This document shows, one piece after another, positions 43,687-51,692 of a stretch of 64,000 bases of DNA. Origin of the DNA: Nakamurella alba (lineage in GTDB: Bacteria > Actinomycetota > Actinomycetes > Mycobacteriales > Nakamurellaceae); contig NZ_WLYK01000001.1 of NCBI RefSeq assembly GCF_009707545.1, positions 496,001 through 560,000 of the forward strand, written 5' to 3'. Both the position numbers and the translations under genes were made by a program. The stretch's first letter is position 1, and every line of letters begins with the position of its first letter. The notes under the pieces were generated by a model, which was given only the letters and a program-made list of their open reading frames with translations, was not told the origin of the DNA and made no database searches.

Positions 43687-45232
43687 TCTGCGGATCGGGA
43701 TCGACGTCGGTGGTACCAACACCGACGCCGTCGTCCTGGACCGGGAGAACACGCTCCTGGCCAAGTTCAAGACCCCGACCACCCCGGACCTCACCTCCGG
43801 CATCAGCCTGGCCATCGAGTCGGTGCTGGCCGGCCTGGACGAGCCGGTGGAGCGCATCACGCACGTGATGCTGGGGACCACCCACGCCACCAACGCGATC
43901 CTGGAGCGGCGGGACCTGTACAAGGTCGCCGTCGTCCGGATCGGGGCTCCGGCGACCACCTCGATCCCGCCGTTGCTGGACTGGCCCGCCGACCTCGCCG
44001 AGGTCGTCTCCGCCGGTGACGTGGTCATCCGCGGCGGCAGCGAGATCAGCGGTGACCCGCTGACCGACTTCGACGCCGACGCGCTGGCCCAGTTCCTGCG
44101 CAGCGTCCAGGGCACCGCCCAGGCGGTCGCGGTCACCGGGGTGTTCTCGCCGGTCTCCGCCGAGCACGAGTTCCTCGCCGAGAAGGTCGTGCACGAGGTG
44201 CTCGGCGACATCCCGGTGTCGCTGTCGCACGGCATCGGCGCTCTCGGGCTGCTGGAGCGGGAGAACGCCTGCGTGCTCAACGCCGCCCTGGTCGGTGTCG
44301 CCCGCAAGGTCGTCGCCGGGCTGACAGAGTCGTTGCAGCGCAACAAGATCGACGCGGTCAGCTTCCTGACCCAGAACGACGGCACCTTGATGGGCCTGGA
44401 CTACGTGCTGCGCTTCCCGGTGCTCACCATCGGCAGCGGACCGGCCAACTCCATGCGCGGCGCCGGCTACCTGACCAACATCACCGACGGCGTGGTGGTG
44501 GACGTCGGCGGCACCTCCAGCGACATCGGCATCCTGATCAACGGTTTCCCCCGGGAGTCCAGCACCGCGGTCGACATCGGCGGCGTGCGCACGAACTTCC
44601 GGATGCCCGACCTGGTCTCCATCGCCGTCGGCGGCGGCACCCGGATCCGGGCCACCGCGGACGGGATCACCGTCGGTCCGGACAGTGTCGGCTACCGGCT
44701 GCGCACCGAGGCCCTGGTCTTCGGCGGCGGCAGCCCGACCCTGTCGGACGCCGCGGTGGCCGCCGGCCGCATGTCGATCGGCGACCCGGAGAAGGTGGCC
44801 GGTCGCGAGGAGACCCTCAAGGCCGCGCAGGCCGAGGCGGACGACCAGGTGTGGAACGCCATCGACCAGATCCGGCCCTCCCGGATGTCGGTTCCGGTGG
44901 TCGCCGTCGGCGGTGGGTCGCTGATCCTGCCGAAGGACCTGCCCGGCTTCGACGACGTGCTCTGGCCCGAGAACTACGACGTGGCCAATGCGATCGGCGC
45001 CGCCATCGCCTCGGTGTCCGGTCAGGTCGACAAGGTGTTCAAGCTCGGCAACCGGACGCGGGAGGAGATCCTCGCCGAGGCCACCACCGCCGCGAGCGAC
45101 GAGGCGGTCAGCGCCGGGGCCGACCCGGACGAGGTCGAGATCGTCGAGATCGAGGAGGTCCCGATGGCGTACCTGCAGGACCCGGTCGTCCGGATCCGGG
45201 CCAAGGCCGCCGGACCGCTCGGCGCGGTCTGA
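43670..45232 (+). CDS. Hydantoinase/oxoprolinase-family ATPase (HyuA-like)
   Basis: ASKHA-fold protein of 520 residues related to ATP-dependent hydantoinases and 5-oxoprolinase. The N-terminal phosphate loop IGIDVGGTNTDAVVLD (residues 9-24), HVMLGTTHATNAILER near 63-78, the second phosphate loop VVVDVGGTSSDIGI near residue 280 and the adenosine region VAVGGGSLILP near 410 are all present. It is shorter than classical HyuA (about 690 residues) but matches the length usual beside DUF917 genes. Probably opens a cyclic amide with ATP. ATG with GGAGGA upstream, 17-base overlap with DUF917. Confidence 0.88.
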   Translation: MPASVDLRIGIDVGGTNTDAVVLDRENTLLAKFKTPTTPDLTSGISLAIESVLAGLDEPVERITHVMLGTTHATNAILERRDLYKVAVVRIGAPATTSIPPLLDWPADLAEVVSAGDVVIRGGSEISGDPLTDFDADALAQFLRSVQGTAQAVAVTGVFSPVSAEHEFLAEKVVHEVLGDIPVSLSHGIGALGLLERENACVLNAALVGVARKVVAGLTESLQRNKIDAVSFLTQNDGTLMGLDYVLRFPVLTIGSGPANSMRGAGYLTNITDGVVVDVGGTSSDIGILINGFPRESSTAVDIGGVRTNFRMPDLVSIAVGGGTRIRATADGITVGPDSVGYRLRTEALVFGGGSPTLSDAAVAAGRMSIGDPEKVAGREETLKAAQAEADDQVWNAIDQIRPSRMSVPVVAVGGGSLILPKDLPGFDDVLWPENYDVANAIGAAIASVSGQVDKVFKLGNRTREEILAEATTAASDEAVSAGADPDEVEIVEIEEVPMAYLQDPVVRIRAKAAGPLGAV

Positions 45233-45379
45233 CCCACCAGCCATCAGCCACACACAGTTCCCACCCGCGCACCGGTGCCGCTGCGCAGCCCCACCGCGAG
45301 TACCGGCTCCACCGCACGACAGGCAGTACGCAGCAACAGATCCCCGCACCAGATCCAGCACCTGACTGCAAGGAGAGAC

Positions 45380-46711
45380 ATGAAGAGCACGTTGTCCCGG
45401 GCGGCGCGGTTCGGTCCGCTCGCCCTGGCCGCACTGCTGGTCACCGGCTGCACCACGGCCTCGGAGACCAGCACCAGCACGAGCACCGCCGCCACCAGCG
45501 CCGCCGAGACCTCTGCCGAGTCCTCGGCGACGTCCGCGGGCTCGTCCGAAGGCAGTGCCACCTCCGAGGCGAGCACCTCGGAGGCCACCGGGTCCGCGGC
45601 CGCGCCCACCGGTGACCCCATCGTCATCGGGCACACCGCCGGCATGACCGGCTTCATGTCCGTGTTCGACATCCCGGTCGAGCAGGGCATGCAGATGGCC
45701 ATCGACGACATCAACGCCGCCGGCGGCGTTCTCGGCCGCCCGCTGGAGCTGGTCACCAACGACAACGCCACCGACCCGACGCGCATCCAGACCGCGGCGC
45801 GCGAGATCATCGAGCAGGGCGCGGACTTCATCGTCCCGTCGTGCGACTTCGACATCGGCGCCCCGGCCGCCCGCGAGGCGCTGGCTGCGAACATCGTCGC
45901 GATCGGCTGCGCCGGTGGTCCGCAGTTCGGCTACGACGGCATCGGCGCGAACACCTACAACACCCACATCTCCTCGCCCGCCGAGGGTTCGGTCATGGCG
46001 ACGTGGGCCTTCGAGCAGGGCTACACCAACCCGTACGTGATCGTCGACGACACCCTGGAGTACAGCCAGGTCGCCGCCGAGTCGTTCATCACCCAGTGGG
46101 AGGCGCTCGGTGGCACCATCGCGGGCCAGGACACCTTCCAGTCCGGTGACACCTCCGCCGCCTCCCAGGTCACCGGCATCCAGCAGGCCCAGCCGGACCT
46201 GATCGTCGCCGGCTCCTACCCGCCCGGTGGCGCCACCCTGATCCAGCAGATCCGCTCGGCCGGCATCGAGACCGACATGATGGGCCTGCAGGCCTTCGAC
46301 GGCACCTACTGGCTGGAGTCGATCCCGAACCTGTCGAACTTCTTCATCCCGGCGACCGCCTCGATGTACGGCGACGACCCGCGTGCGGACATCAACGCCT
46401 TCTTCGAGCGGATCGAGACCGAGACCGGCGAGCCCGCCGCCTCCGGGTTCTACCCGCTGTCCGGCTACTCCAGCGTGCAGGCACTGGCCACCGCCATCGA
46501 GGAGGCCGGCAGCACCGACACCGCCGCCGTGGAAGCAGCTCTCAACAGCTTCACCGACGAGCCGCTGCTGATCGGGTCCACCACCTACACCGACACCTGC
46601 CACATCCCGAGTGCCCGCCCGCAGCTGGTCCTCGAGTACACCGACGGCCGGCCCGCGGTCGTCGCCCAGGACGTCGTGGTCACCGAGGTGCCCGGCGGCA
46701 ACCCCTGCTGA
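45380..46711 (+). CDS. ABC substrate-binding lipoprotein (Leu/Ile/Val-binding type)
   Basis: Extracytoplasmic receptor of 443 residues for the importer encoded next. The lipobox LLVTGC places the lipidated Cys at residue 24. A Ser/Thr/Ala/Glu linker of about 50 residues leads to a periplasmic-binding type I fold: IVIGHTAGMTGFMSVFDIPVEQGMQMAIDDINAAGGVLGRPLELVTNDNATDPTRI is the typical start. The ligand is probably not a simple branched-chain amino acid, given the catabolic genes upstream. ATG with AGGAGAG upstream, 147 bases after the HyuA-like gene, the largest gap in the operon. Confidence 0.92.
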   Translation: MKSTLSRAARFGPLALAALLVTGCTTASETSTSTSTAATSAAETSAESSATSAGSSEGSATSEASTSEATGSAAAPTGDPIVIGHTAGMTGFMSVFDIPVEQGMQMAIDDINAAGGVLGRPLELVTNDNATDPTRIQTAAREIIEQGADFIVPSCDFDIGAPAAREALAANIVAIGCAGGPQFGYDGIGANTYNTHISSPAEGSVMATWAFEQGYTNPYVIVDDTLEYSQVAAESFITQWEALGGTIAGQDTFQSGDTSAASQVTGIQQAQPDLIVAGSYPPGGATLIQQIRSAGIETDMMGLQAFDGTYWLESIPNLSNFFIPATASMYGDDPRADINAFFERIETETGEPAASGFYPLSGYSSVQALATAIEEAGSTDTAAVEAALNSFTDEPLLIGSTTYTDTCHIPSARPQLVLEYTDGRPAVVAQDVVVTEVPGGNPC

Positions 46712-46751
46712 CGCAGGGCCCGCACGACGAATCAAGAAGGTTGGAACTGAC

Positions 46752-47525
46752 ATGACCGAACCCCGTTCGGCCCCGACCGGCGGTGCCACGGCACTGCGGG
46801 CGACCGGGCTGACCGTCGACTTCCGTGGCCTGCGGGCCATCGACCAGGTCGACCTCGAGCTCCACCCGTCCGAGATCCTCGGGCTGATCGGGCCGAACGG
46901 GGCCGGCAAGTCCACGTTGGTCAACGTCCTCACCGGTTTCCAGGCCTCGGCCGGGACGCTGGTGGTGGACGGGACCGACGTCACCGGGTGGTCCCCGCGG
47001 AAGATCGCCCGGCACGGTGTGCGCCGGACCTTCCAGAACGTCCGGCTCTTCGAGGAGATGTCGGTCTACGAGAACATCGAGGTCGTTGCCCTCGGCCTCG
47101 GCGTGAAGATGCGTGCCGCCCGCTCCGCGGTCGGCGAGATCCTGGATCTCACCGGCCTTGCCGAGTGGGCGGACCGCCCGTCCGGCTCGCTGCCCTACGG
47201 TCTGGAGCGCCGGCTGGGCATCGCCCGGATGCTGGTCGCCGCCCCGCGCTACCTGATGCTCGACGAACCGGCCGCCGGTCTCAACGAGCAGGAGAGCGAC
47301 GAGCTGCTCGAACTGCTGCGGGCGATCCCGGAGCGGCTCGGCTGCGGCCTGCTGGTCATCGAGCACGACATGCGGCTGATCATGCGGCTCTGCCACCGGC
47401 TGCAGGTGATCGACCACGGCCGGGTGCTCGCGGTCGGCACCCCGGCCGCCGTGGCCGCCGACCCGGCCGTCATCGAGGCCTATCTCGGATCCCCGGTAGG
47501 AGCTGGCGATGCTGCAGATCACTGA
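46752..47525 (+). CDS. ABC importer ATPase, LivG type
   Basis: ATPase of 257 residues. Walker [10 protein letters not shown] near residue 46, the HAAT-family motif RTFQNVRLFEEMSVYENIEV, the LivG-type signature LPYGLERRLGIARML, Walker B YLMLDEPAAGLNE and the switch His in VIEHDMRLIM are present. Overlaps LivF by 17 bases. Works with LivF on the permease pair LivH/LivM. Confidence 0.93.
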   Translation: MTEPRSAPTGGATALRATGLTVDFRGLRAIDQVDLELHPSEILGLIGPNGAGKSTLVNVLTGFQASAGTLVVDGTDVTGWSPRKIARHGVRRTFQNVRLFEEMSVYENIEVVALGLGVKMRAARSAVGEILDLTGLAEWADRPSGSLPYGLERRLGIARMLVAAPRYLMLDEPAAGLNEQESDELLELLRAIPERLGCGLLVIEHDMRLIMRLCHRLQVIDHGRVLAVGTPAAVAADPAVIEAYLGSPVGAGDAADH

Positions 47526-48234
47526 CCTGACCGTCCGCTACGGCAGCATCCCCGCCGTCCGTGGGGTGACCGTCGAGGTGGCCGAGGGCGAGCTCGTCAC
47601 CATGGTCGGCCCGAACGGCGCCGGCAAGTCGTCCACCATGCGCGCCGTCGCCGGGCTGGAGAAGCCGGCCGGCGGCACCATCACCTTCGACGGTCGGCCG
47701 ATCGGTGGACTGCGGCCCGAGCAGGTGGTCGCCGCCGGGCTGGCGCTGGTGCCGGAGGGCCGGCACATCTTCGGCGGACTCACCGTCAAGGAGAACCTGT
47801 CGCTGGGCGCCGTGTCCCGCCGCGACCGCAAGGCTGTCGCCGCCGACCTCGAGCGCGAACTCGAGCGCTTCCCGATCCTGCGGGAGCGGATCGACCAGGC
47901 CGCCGGCTTCCTGTCCGGCGGCGAGCAGCAGCAGCTGGCCATCGCCCGCGCGCTGATGAGCCGGCCGCAACTGCTGCTGCTGGACGAACCCTCGCTCGGA
48001 CTGGCGCCGCGGATGGTCGACTCGGTGTTCGCCACCATCGAGTCCCTGCGTGCCGACGGCATCACCATCCTGCTGGTCGAGCAGAACGCCACCCGCGCGG
48101 TCGCCATGTCCGACCGCTACTACCTGCTGCGCACCGGCGAGGTCGTGCGCAGCGGCCTGGCCGGCCCGGACCAGGTGGCCGGACTGGCCGAGGACTACCT
48201 GGCCGGCCACAGCGACAAGGAGGCCGCCCGATGA
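47509..48234 (+). CDS. ABC importer ATPase, LivF type
   Basis: Second ATPase, 241 residues, typical LivF length. Walker [31 protein letters not shown], a canonical LSGGEQQQLAIARAL signature, LLLLDEPSLGLAP and VEQNATRAVAMSDRYYLL identify the family. Start overlaps the LivG 3' end, and its stop overlaps LivH by four bases. Confidence 0.94.
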   Translation: MLQITDLTVRYGSIPAVRGVTVEVAEGELVTMVGPNGAGKSSTMRAVAGLEKPAGGTITFDGRPIGGLRPEQVVAAGLALVPEGRHIFGGLTVKENLSLGAVSRRDRKAVAADLERELERFPILRERIDQAAGFLSGGEQQQLAIARALMSRPQLLLLDEPSLGLAPRMVDSVFATIESLRADGITILLVEQNATRAVAMSDRYYLLRTGEVVRSGLAGPDQVAGLAEDYLAGHSDKEAAR

Positions 48235-49112
48235 GCCTGATCATCCAGAACATCATCAACGCACTGAATCTCGGCTGCCTGTTCGCCCTCTACGCGCTCG
48301 GCGTGGCGATGGTCTTCGGCATCCTGCAGCTGATCAACTTCGCCCACTCCAGCCTGATCATGGCCGGCGCCTACACCCTGGTGCTGACCGGCTCGCTGCC
48401 GCTGTGGCTGCGCATCGTGCTGGCCCTGGTGGTCTGCGTCGTGCTGTCGCTGCTGCTCGACCTGGTCGCCTTCCGCGGGGTGCGCGGCGCCAATCCGGCG
48501 ACCCTGCTGGTCACCTCGTTCGGCGTCAGCATCGCGATGGCCAGCCTGGCCGAGGCACTCTTCGGCACCCTGCCGATGTCGACCCAGGTGTCGGAATGGC
48601 TCATGTCGAGCTGGCGCTTCGGGCAGGTCTTCGTGCCGCGGGTCAGCGTCTTCACCGTGCTGGTGACCGCCCTGCTGCTGATCGGCCTGACGGTGTTCCT
48701 GACGAAGACCTCGATCGGGCTGCAGATGCGCGCCGCCTCCGCGGACTTCTCCACCGCCCGGATGCTGGGCGTGAACGCGAACCGGGTGATCTCGGTGGCG
48801 TTCGTGATCAGCGGCGTGCTCGCCGCGGTCGCCTCGATCTTCCTGCTCACCAGCTCCGGTTCGGTCACCCCCGACTTCGGTGTCGACGCCATGCTCTTCG
48901 GCCTCGTCGCCGCCGTCGCCGGCGGCCTGTCCAGCCTGAAGGGCGCCGCCATCGGCGGTCTCGCGCTGGGCATCACCAGCCAGGTGCTGCAGACGGCACT
49001 CCCGTTGGACGTCAAGCCGTTCCGGGACGCGATCCTGTTCGCCGCGGTGTTCCTGCTGCTGGTGCTGCGGCCGTCCGGGATCATCCGCACCAGTGAAGGA
49101 GTCCGGGTATGA
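48231..49112 (+). CDS. ABC importer permease, LivH type
   Basis: Membrane subunit of 293 residues with about eight helices. The family N-terminus LGCLFALYALGVAMVFGILQLINFAHSSLIMAGAY is clear, and the EAA-like coupling loop is in MRAASADFSTARMLGVNANRVISVAF near residue 165. ATGA overlaps join it to LivF and LivM. Confidence 0.93.
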   Translation: MSLIIQNIINALNLGCLFALYALGVAMVFGILQLINFAHSSLIMAGAYTLVLTGSLPLWLRIVLALVVCVVLSLLLDLVAFRGVRGANPATLLVTSFGVSIAMASLAEALFGTLPMSTQVSEWLMSSWRFGQVFVPRVSVFTVLVTALLLIGLTVFLTKTSIGLQMRAASADFSTARMLGVNANRVISVAFVISGVLAAVASIFLLTSSGSVTPDFGVDAMLFGLVAAVAGGLSSLKGAAIGGLALGITSQVLQTALPLDVKPFRDAILFAAVFLLLVLRPSGIIRTSEGVRV

Positions 49113-50284
49113 CGGTCACCGAACACCTCGGCGTGGCCACCCACACCGGGTCGCGCCGCTCGCGGGCGCTGCGTTTCGTCGCCGTCCCGGCCGTGCTGTC
49201 CGTGGTCGTGGTGGTGCTGTCCGCGCTGCTGTCCACGGGTCCCGGGTCGCTGGTCAGCACACTGAGCGTCGCCCTGATCAACCTGACCATGGTGGTCGGC
49301 CTCTACATCTTCGTCGGCAACTCCGGCATCCACTCCTTCGGCCACCTGTCCTTCGCCTCGGTCGGCGGGTTCACCGCGGCGATCCTGGTGATGCCGCTCG
49401 ACCTGAAGACCCGGATGTTCCCGGACGCGCCGGCACTCACCTGGTTCGCGCTGGACCCGTTCCCGGCCGTGCTGGTCGGCGGTCTGGTGGCCGCGGTGTT
49501 CGGGTTCCTGGTGGTGCTGCCGCTGTCCCGGATCAACGGCCTGTCCGCCGGTCTGGCCACGGTGTCGATCCTGATCGCGGTCAACGTCATCGCCTCCAAC
49601 TGGGACAGCGTGACCCGCGGCCGGCGCGGCATCTCCTCGATCCCGTCGTCCACCACGGTGACCACCGCGGTGCTCTGGGCCATCGCCGCGATCTGGGCGG
49701 CCTGGCTGTTCCAGCGCTCGCCGTTCGGGAAGCGGCTGCGGGCCTCGAAGTCCGACGAGGTCGCGGCGCAGGCGGCCGGCGTGTCGATCGCCCGGGAGCG
49801 GATCATCGCCTTCACCCTCAGCGCCTTCTTCACCGGCATCGGCGGCGGGCTGTTCGCCCTGCTGCTCGGCTCGGTGACGCCCGGGACCTTCTACCTGGAC
49901 TACACCTTCGTCATCATCGCGATGCTGGTGATCGGTGGCACCGACTCGCTCACCGGTGCCGTCACCGGGGCCGTCGTGGTGTCCGTGCTCAGCGAGGTGC
50001 TGCGCAAGGCCGAGGCCGGCGACGTGCTCGGCCTGTTCGAGATCACCCCGCGCCCGGGCCTGCAGTACGTGGTGCTCGGCATCATCATGGTGCTGATCCT
50101 GCTGCTCCGGCCCGCCGGCCTGACCCGCGGCCGCGAGCTCACCGAGTGGTTCACCCGGCGCCGCCGGAAGATCCCACCGACCGGCGGCAGTCCGATCGCC
50201 GCCGGCCCCACCGACCCACCAGGTCCTGTTCCGCCCGCCAACCCCGGCACCACCGATACCAGCCTCGTCAAGGAGTCCAGATGA
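49109..50284 (+). CDS. ABC importer permease, LivM type
   Basis: Membrane subunit of 391 residues. FVGNSGIHSFGHLSFASVGGFTAAIL near residue 70 and the coupling region LRASKSDEVAAQAAGVSIARERIIAFTLSAFF near residue 210 are typical of LivM. The C-terminal 45 residues are a hydrophilic Pro/Gly/Thr-rich tail. Overlaps the next gene by four bases, tying the monooxygenase to the transporter transcript. Confidence 0.92.
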   Translation: MTVTEHLGVATHTGSRRSRALRFVAVPAVLSVVVVVLSALLSTGPGSLVSTLSVALINLTMVVGLYIFVGNSGIHSFGHLSFASVGGFTAAILVMPLDLKTRMFPDAPALTWFALDPFPAVLVGGLVAAVFGFLVVLPLSRINGLSAGLATVSILIAVNVIASNWDSVTRGRRGISSIPSSTTVTTAVLWAIAAIWAAWLFQRSPFGKRLRASKSDEVAAQAAGVSIARERIIAFTLSAFFTGIGGGLFALLLGSVTPGTFYLDYTFVIIAMLVIGGTDSLTGAVTGAVVVSVLSEVLRKAEAGDVLGLFEITPRPGLQYVVLGIIMVLILLLRPAGLTRGRELTEWFTRRRRKIPPTGGSPIAAGPTDPPGPVPPANPGTTDTSLVKESR

Positions 50285-51270
50285 CCGGATCCGTCGGCAT
50301 TCTCGTCCACGGCACCGCCGCCCCCGCTTCCCTCGCCCCGACCGCGAAGGCGATCGAGGACCTCGGCTTCGACGAGATCTGGCTCAGCGAGGACTACTTC
50401 CTGCTGGCCGGGATCTCCAGCGCCGCCATCACCCTCGCGGCCACCGACAACATCAAGGTCGGCATCGGCATCCTGTCCGCGGTGGTCCGCCACCCGGCCG
50501 TCACCGCGATGGAGGCGGCCACCCTGGCCGGTGCCTTCCCCGGCCGGCTGCAGGTCGGCATCGGCCACGGCGTGCCGTTCTGGGTCAAGCAGATGGACAT
50601 GTACCCGAAGTCCCCGGTCGCCTCGCTGCGCCAGGTCATCGGCACCGTCAAGCGGCTGCTCGACGGCGAAGAGCTCACCGAGACAGGGCCTTTCGGCTTT
50701 GATGCGGTCAAGCTGGAGCACCCGGCGGCGACGCCGGTGCCGGTGCTCGCCGGCGTCGTCGGCCCGAAGTCGCTGCAGTTGGCCGGTGAGGTCGCCGACG
50801 GCACCGTCATGTCGGTCATCGCCACCCCGGAGTACCTGCGCTACGCCAAGGAGCAGATCGCGATCGGCGCGGCGAAGGCCGGCCGCGAGGCGGAGCCGCA
50901 CAGCCTGCCGACGTTCGTGCTCTACCACCTGTCCGACGACAGCGCGGCGGCCGAGAAGGCCGCCCGGGAGGCGGTGGCCTTCTACCTGGCCGCCGTCGGC
51001 CCCACCCCGATGACCGGGGTGCTGGGTTTCAACGACCAACTCGCCGAGCTGATGGCGCTGGGCGACCTTGCGAAGATGACCGAGCGGCTGCCGTCGGAGT
51101 GGGTGGACCTGTTCGCGATCCACGGACCGGCCGACCGGTGTGCCGCCCGGATCAAGGAGTTCCACGAGGCCGGCGCCGACACCGTCGTGCTGGCACCGTA
51201 TCCCGCCGAGGCGGGTGACGCGATGATCGCGCAGACCGCGGCCGAGGTGCTGCCGCTGCTGCGCGGCTGA
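50281..51270 (+). CDS. Luciferase-like (LLM) flavin-dependent oxidoreductase
   Basis: TIM-barrel enzyme of 329 residues in the bacterial luciferase/F420-dependent superfamily, likely oxidising an intermediate with FMNH2 or F420. The early barrel strand LGFDEIWLSEDYFLLAGISSAAITLAATDNIKVGIGIL, RHPAVTAMEAATLAGAFPGRLQVGIGHG and the C-terminal HGPADRCAARIKEFHEAGADTVVLAPY are characteristic. Cofactor cannot be told from sequence, although an F420-reducing enzyme lies 12 kb upstream in the same insert. ATGA overlap with LivM shows it belongs to the operon. Confidence 0.88.
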   Translation: MTGSVGILVHGTAAPASLAPTAKAIEDLGFDEIWLSEDYFLLAGISSAAITLAATDNIKVGIGILSAVVRHPAVTAMEAATLAGAFPGRLQVGIGHGVPFWVKQMDMYPKSPVASLRQVIGTVKRLLDGEELTETGPFGFDAVKLEHPAATPVPVLAGVVGPKSLQLAGEVADGTVMSVIATPEYLRYAKEQIAIGAAKAGREAEPHSLPTFVLYHLSDDSAAAEKAAREAVAFYLAAVGPTPMTGVLGFNDQLAELMALGDLAKMTERLPSEWVDLFAIHGPADRCAARIKEFHEAGADTVVLAPYPAEAGDAMIAQTAAEVLPLLRG

Positions 51271-51323
51271 CCTTCCCTGCACGGCCTGGATGACCCGATT
51301 CCCGAGAAGAGAGGCGTACGAAC

Positions 51324-51644
51324 GTGTCCGAGAACCGAGTGGTGTTCTTCCTGACCAAGCTGGGCTCCGAGGAGCTGCGCGACGAATACGAGACGTGGGT
51401 GCGCGAGGTCGACACCCCCGGTTCGATCGCGCTGCCCGGCATCGCGTCCTACCGCGTGGTGCGGCTGGAGGAGCCGGTGATGGAGGGCGTCGAGGTGACC
51501 TCCTACAGCTACATCGAGATCATCGAGATCACCGACCTGGCGCTGTACCAGGAGTCGATCGGCTCGCTGCCGCCGTCGTTCTTCGAGCAGTTCCGCACCT
51601 ACATCTCGGGTTTCGACGCAGTGGCGGGTTCCTTCATCAACTAG
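51324..51644 (+). CDS. RedY/HapK-like small protein
   Basis: Protein of 106 residues with the ferredoxin-like pattern of the REDY-like family (FLTKLGSEELRDEYETWVREVDTPGSIALPGIASYRVVRL, then YSYIEIIEITDLALYQESI). Related dimeric alpha-beta barrel proteins assist or catalyse steps in secondary metabolism and aromatic breakdown. GTG start after GAAGAGAGG. Last gene of the plus-strand operon, convergent with the PucR regulator 48 bases away. A specific reaction cannot be given. Confidence 0.78.
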   Translation: MSENRVVFFLTKLGSEELRDEYETWVREVDTPGSIALPGIASYRVVRLEEPVMEGVEVTSYSYIEIIEITDLALYQESIGSLPPSFFEQFRTYISGFDAVAGSFIN

Positions 51645-51692
51645 GGCATCTCTCCCGACCCCGGATCTGCCGGGCGGTCCCGCCGCACCCCA

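Noticed and set aside
43568-46984. Open frame of about 1138 codons antisense to the HyuA-like and receptor genes
   Set aside because: Shadow of high GC at third positions. It runs across two unrelated sense genes and has no domain.
47160-47240. Degenerate ABC signature in the LivG-type ATPase
   Set aside because: LPYGLERR in place of LSGGQ is normal for LivG-type ATPases and not a sign of inactivation.
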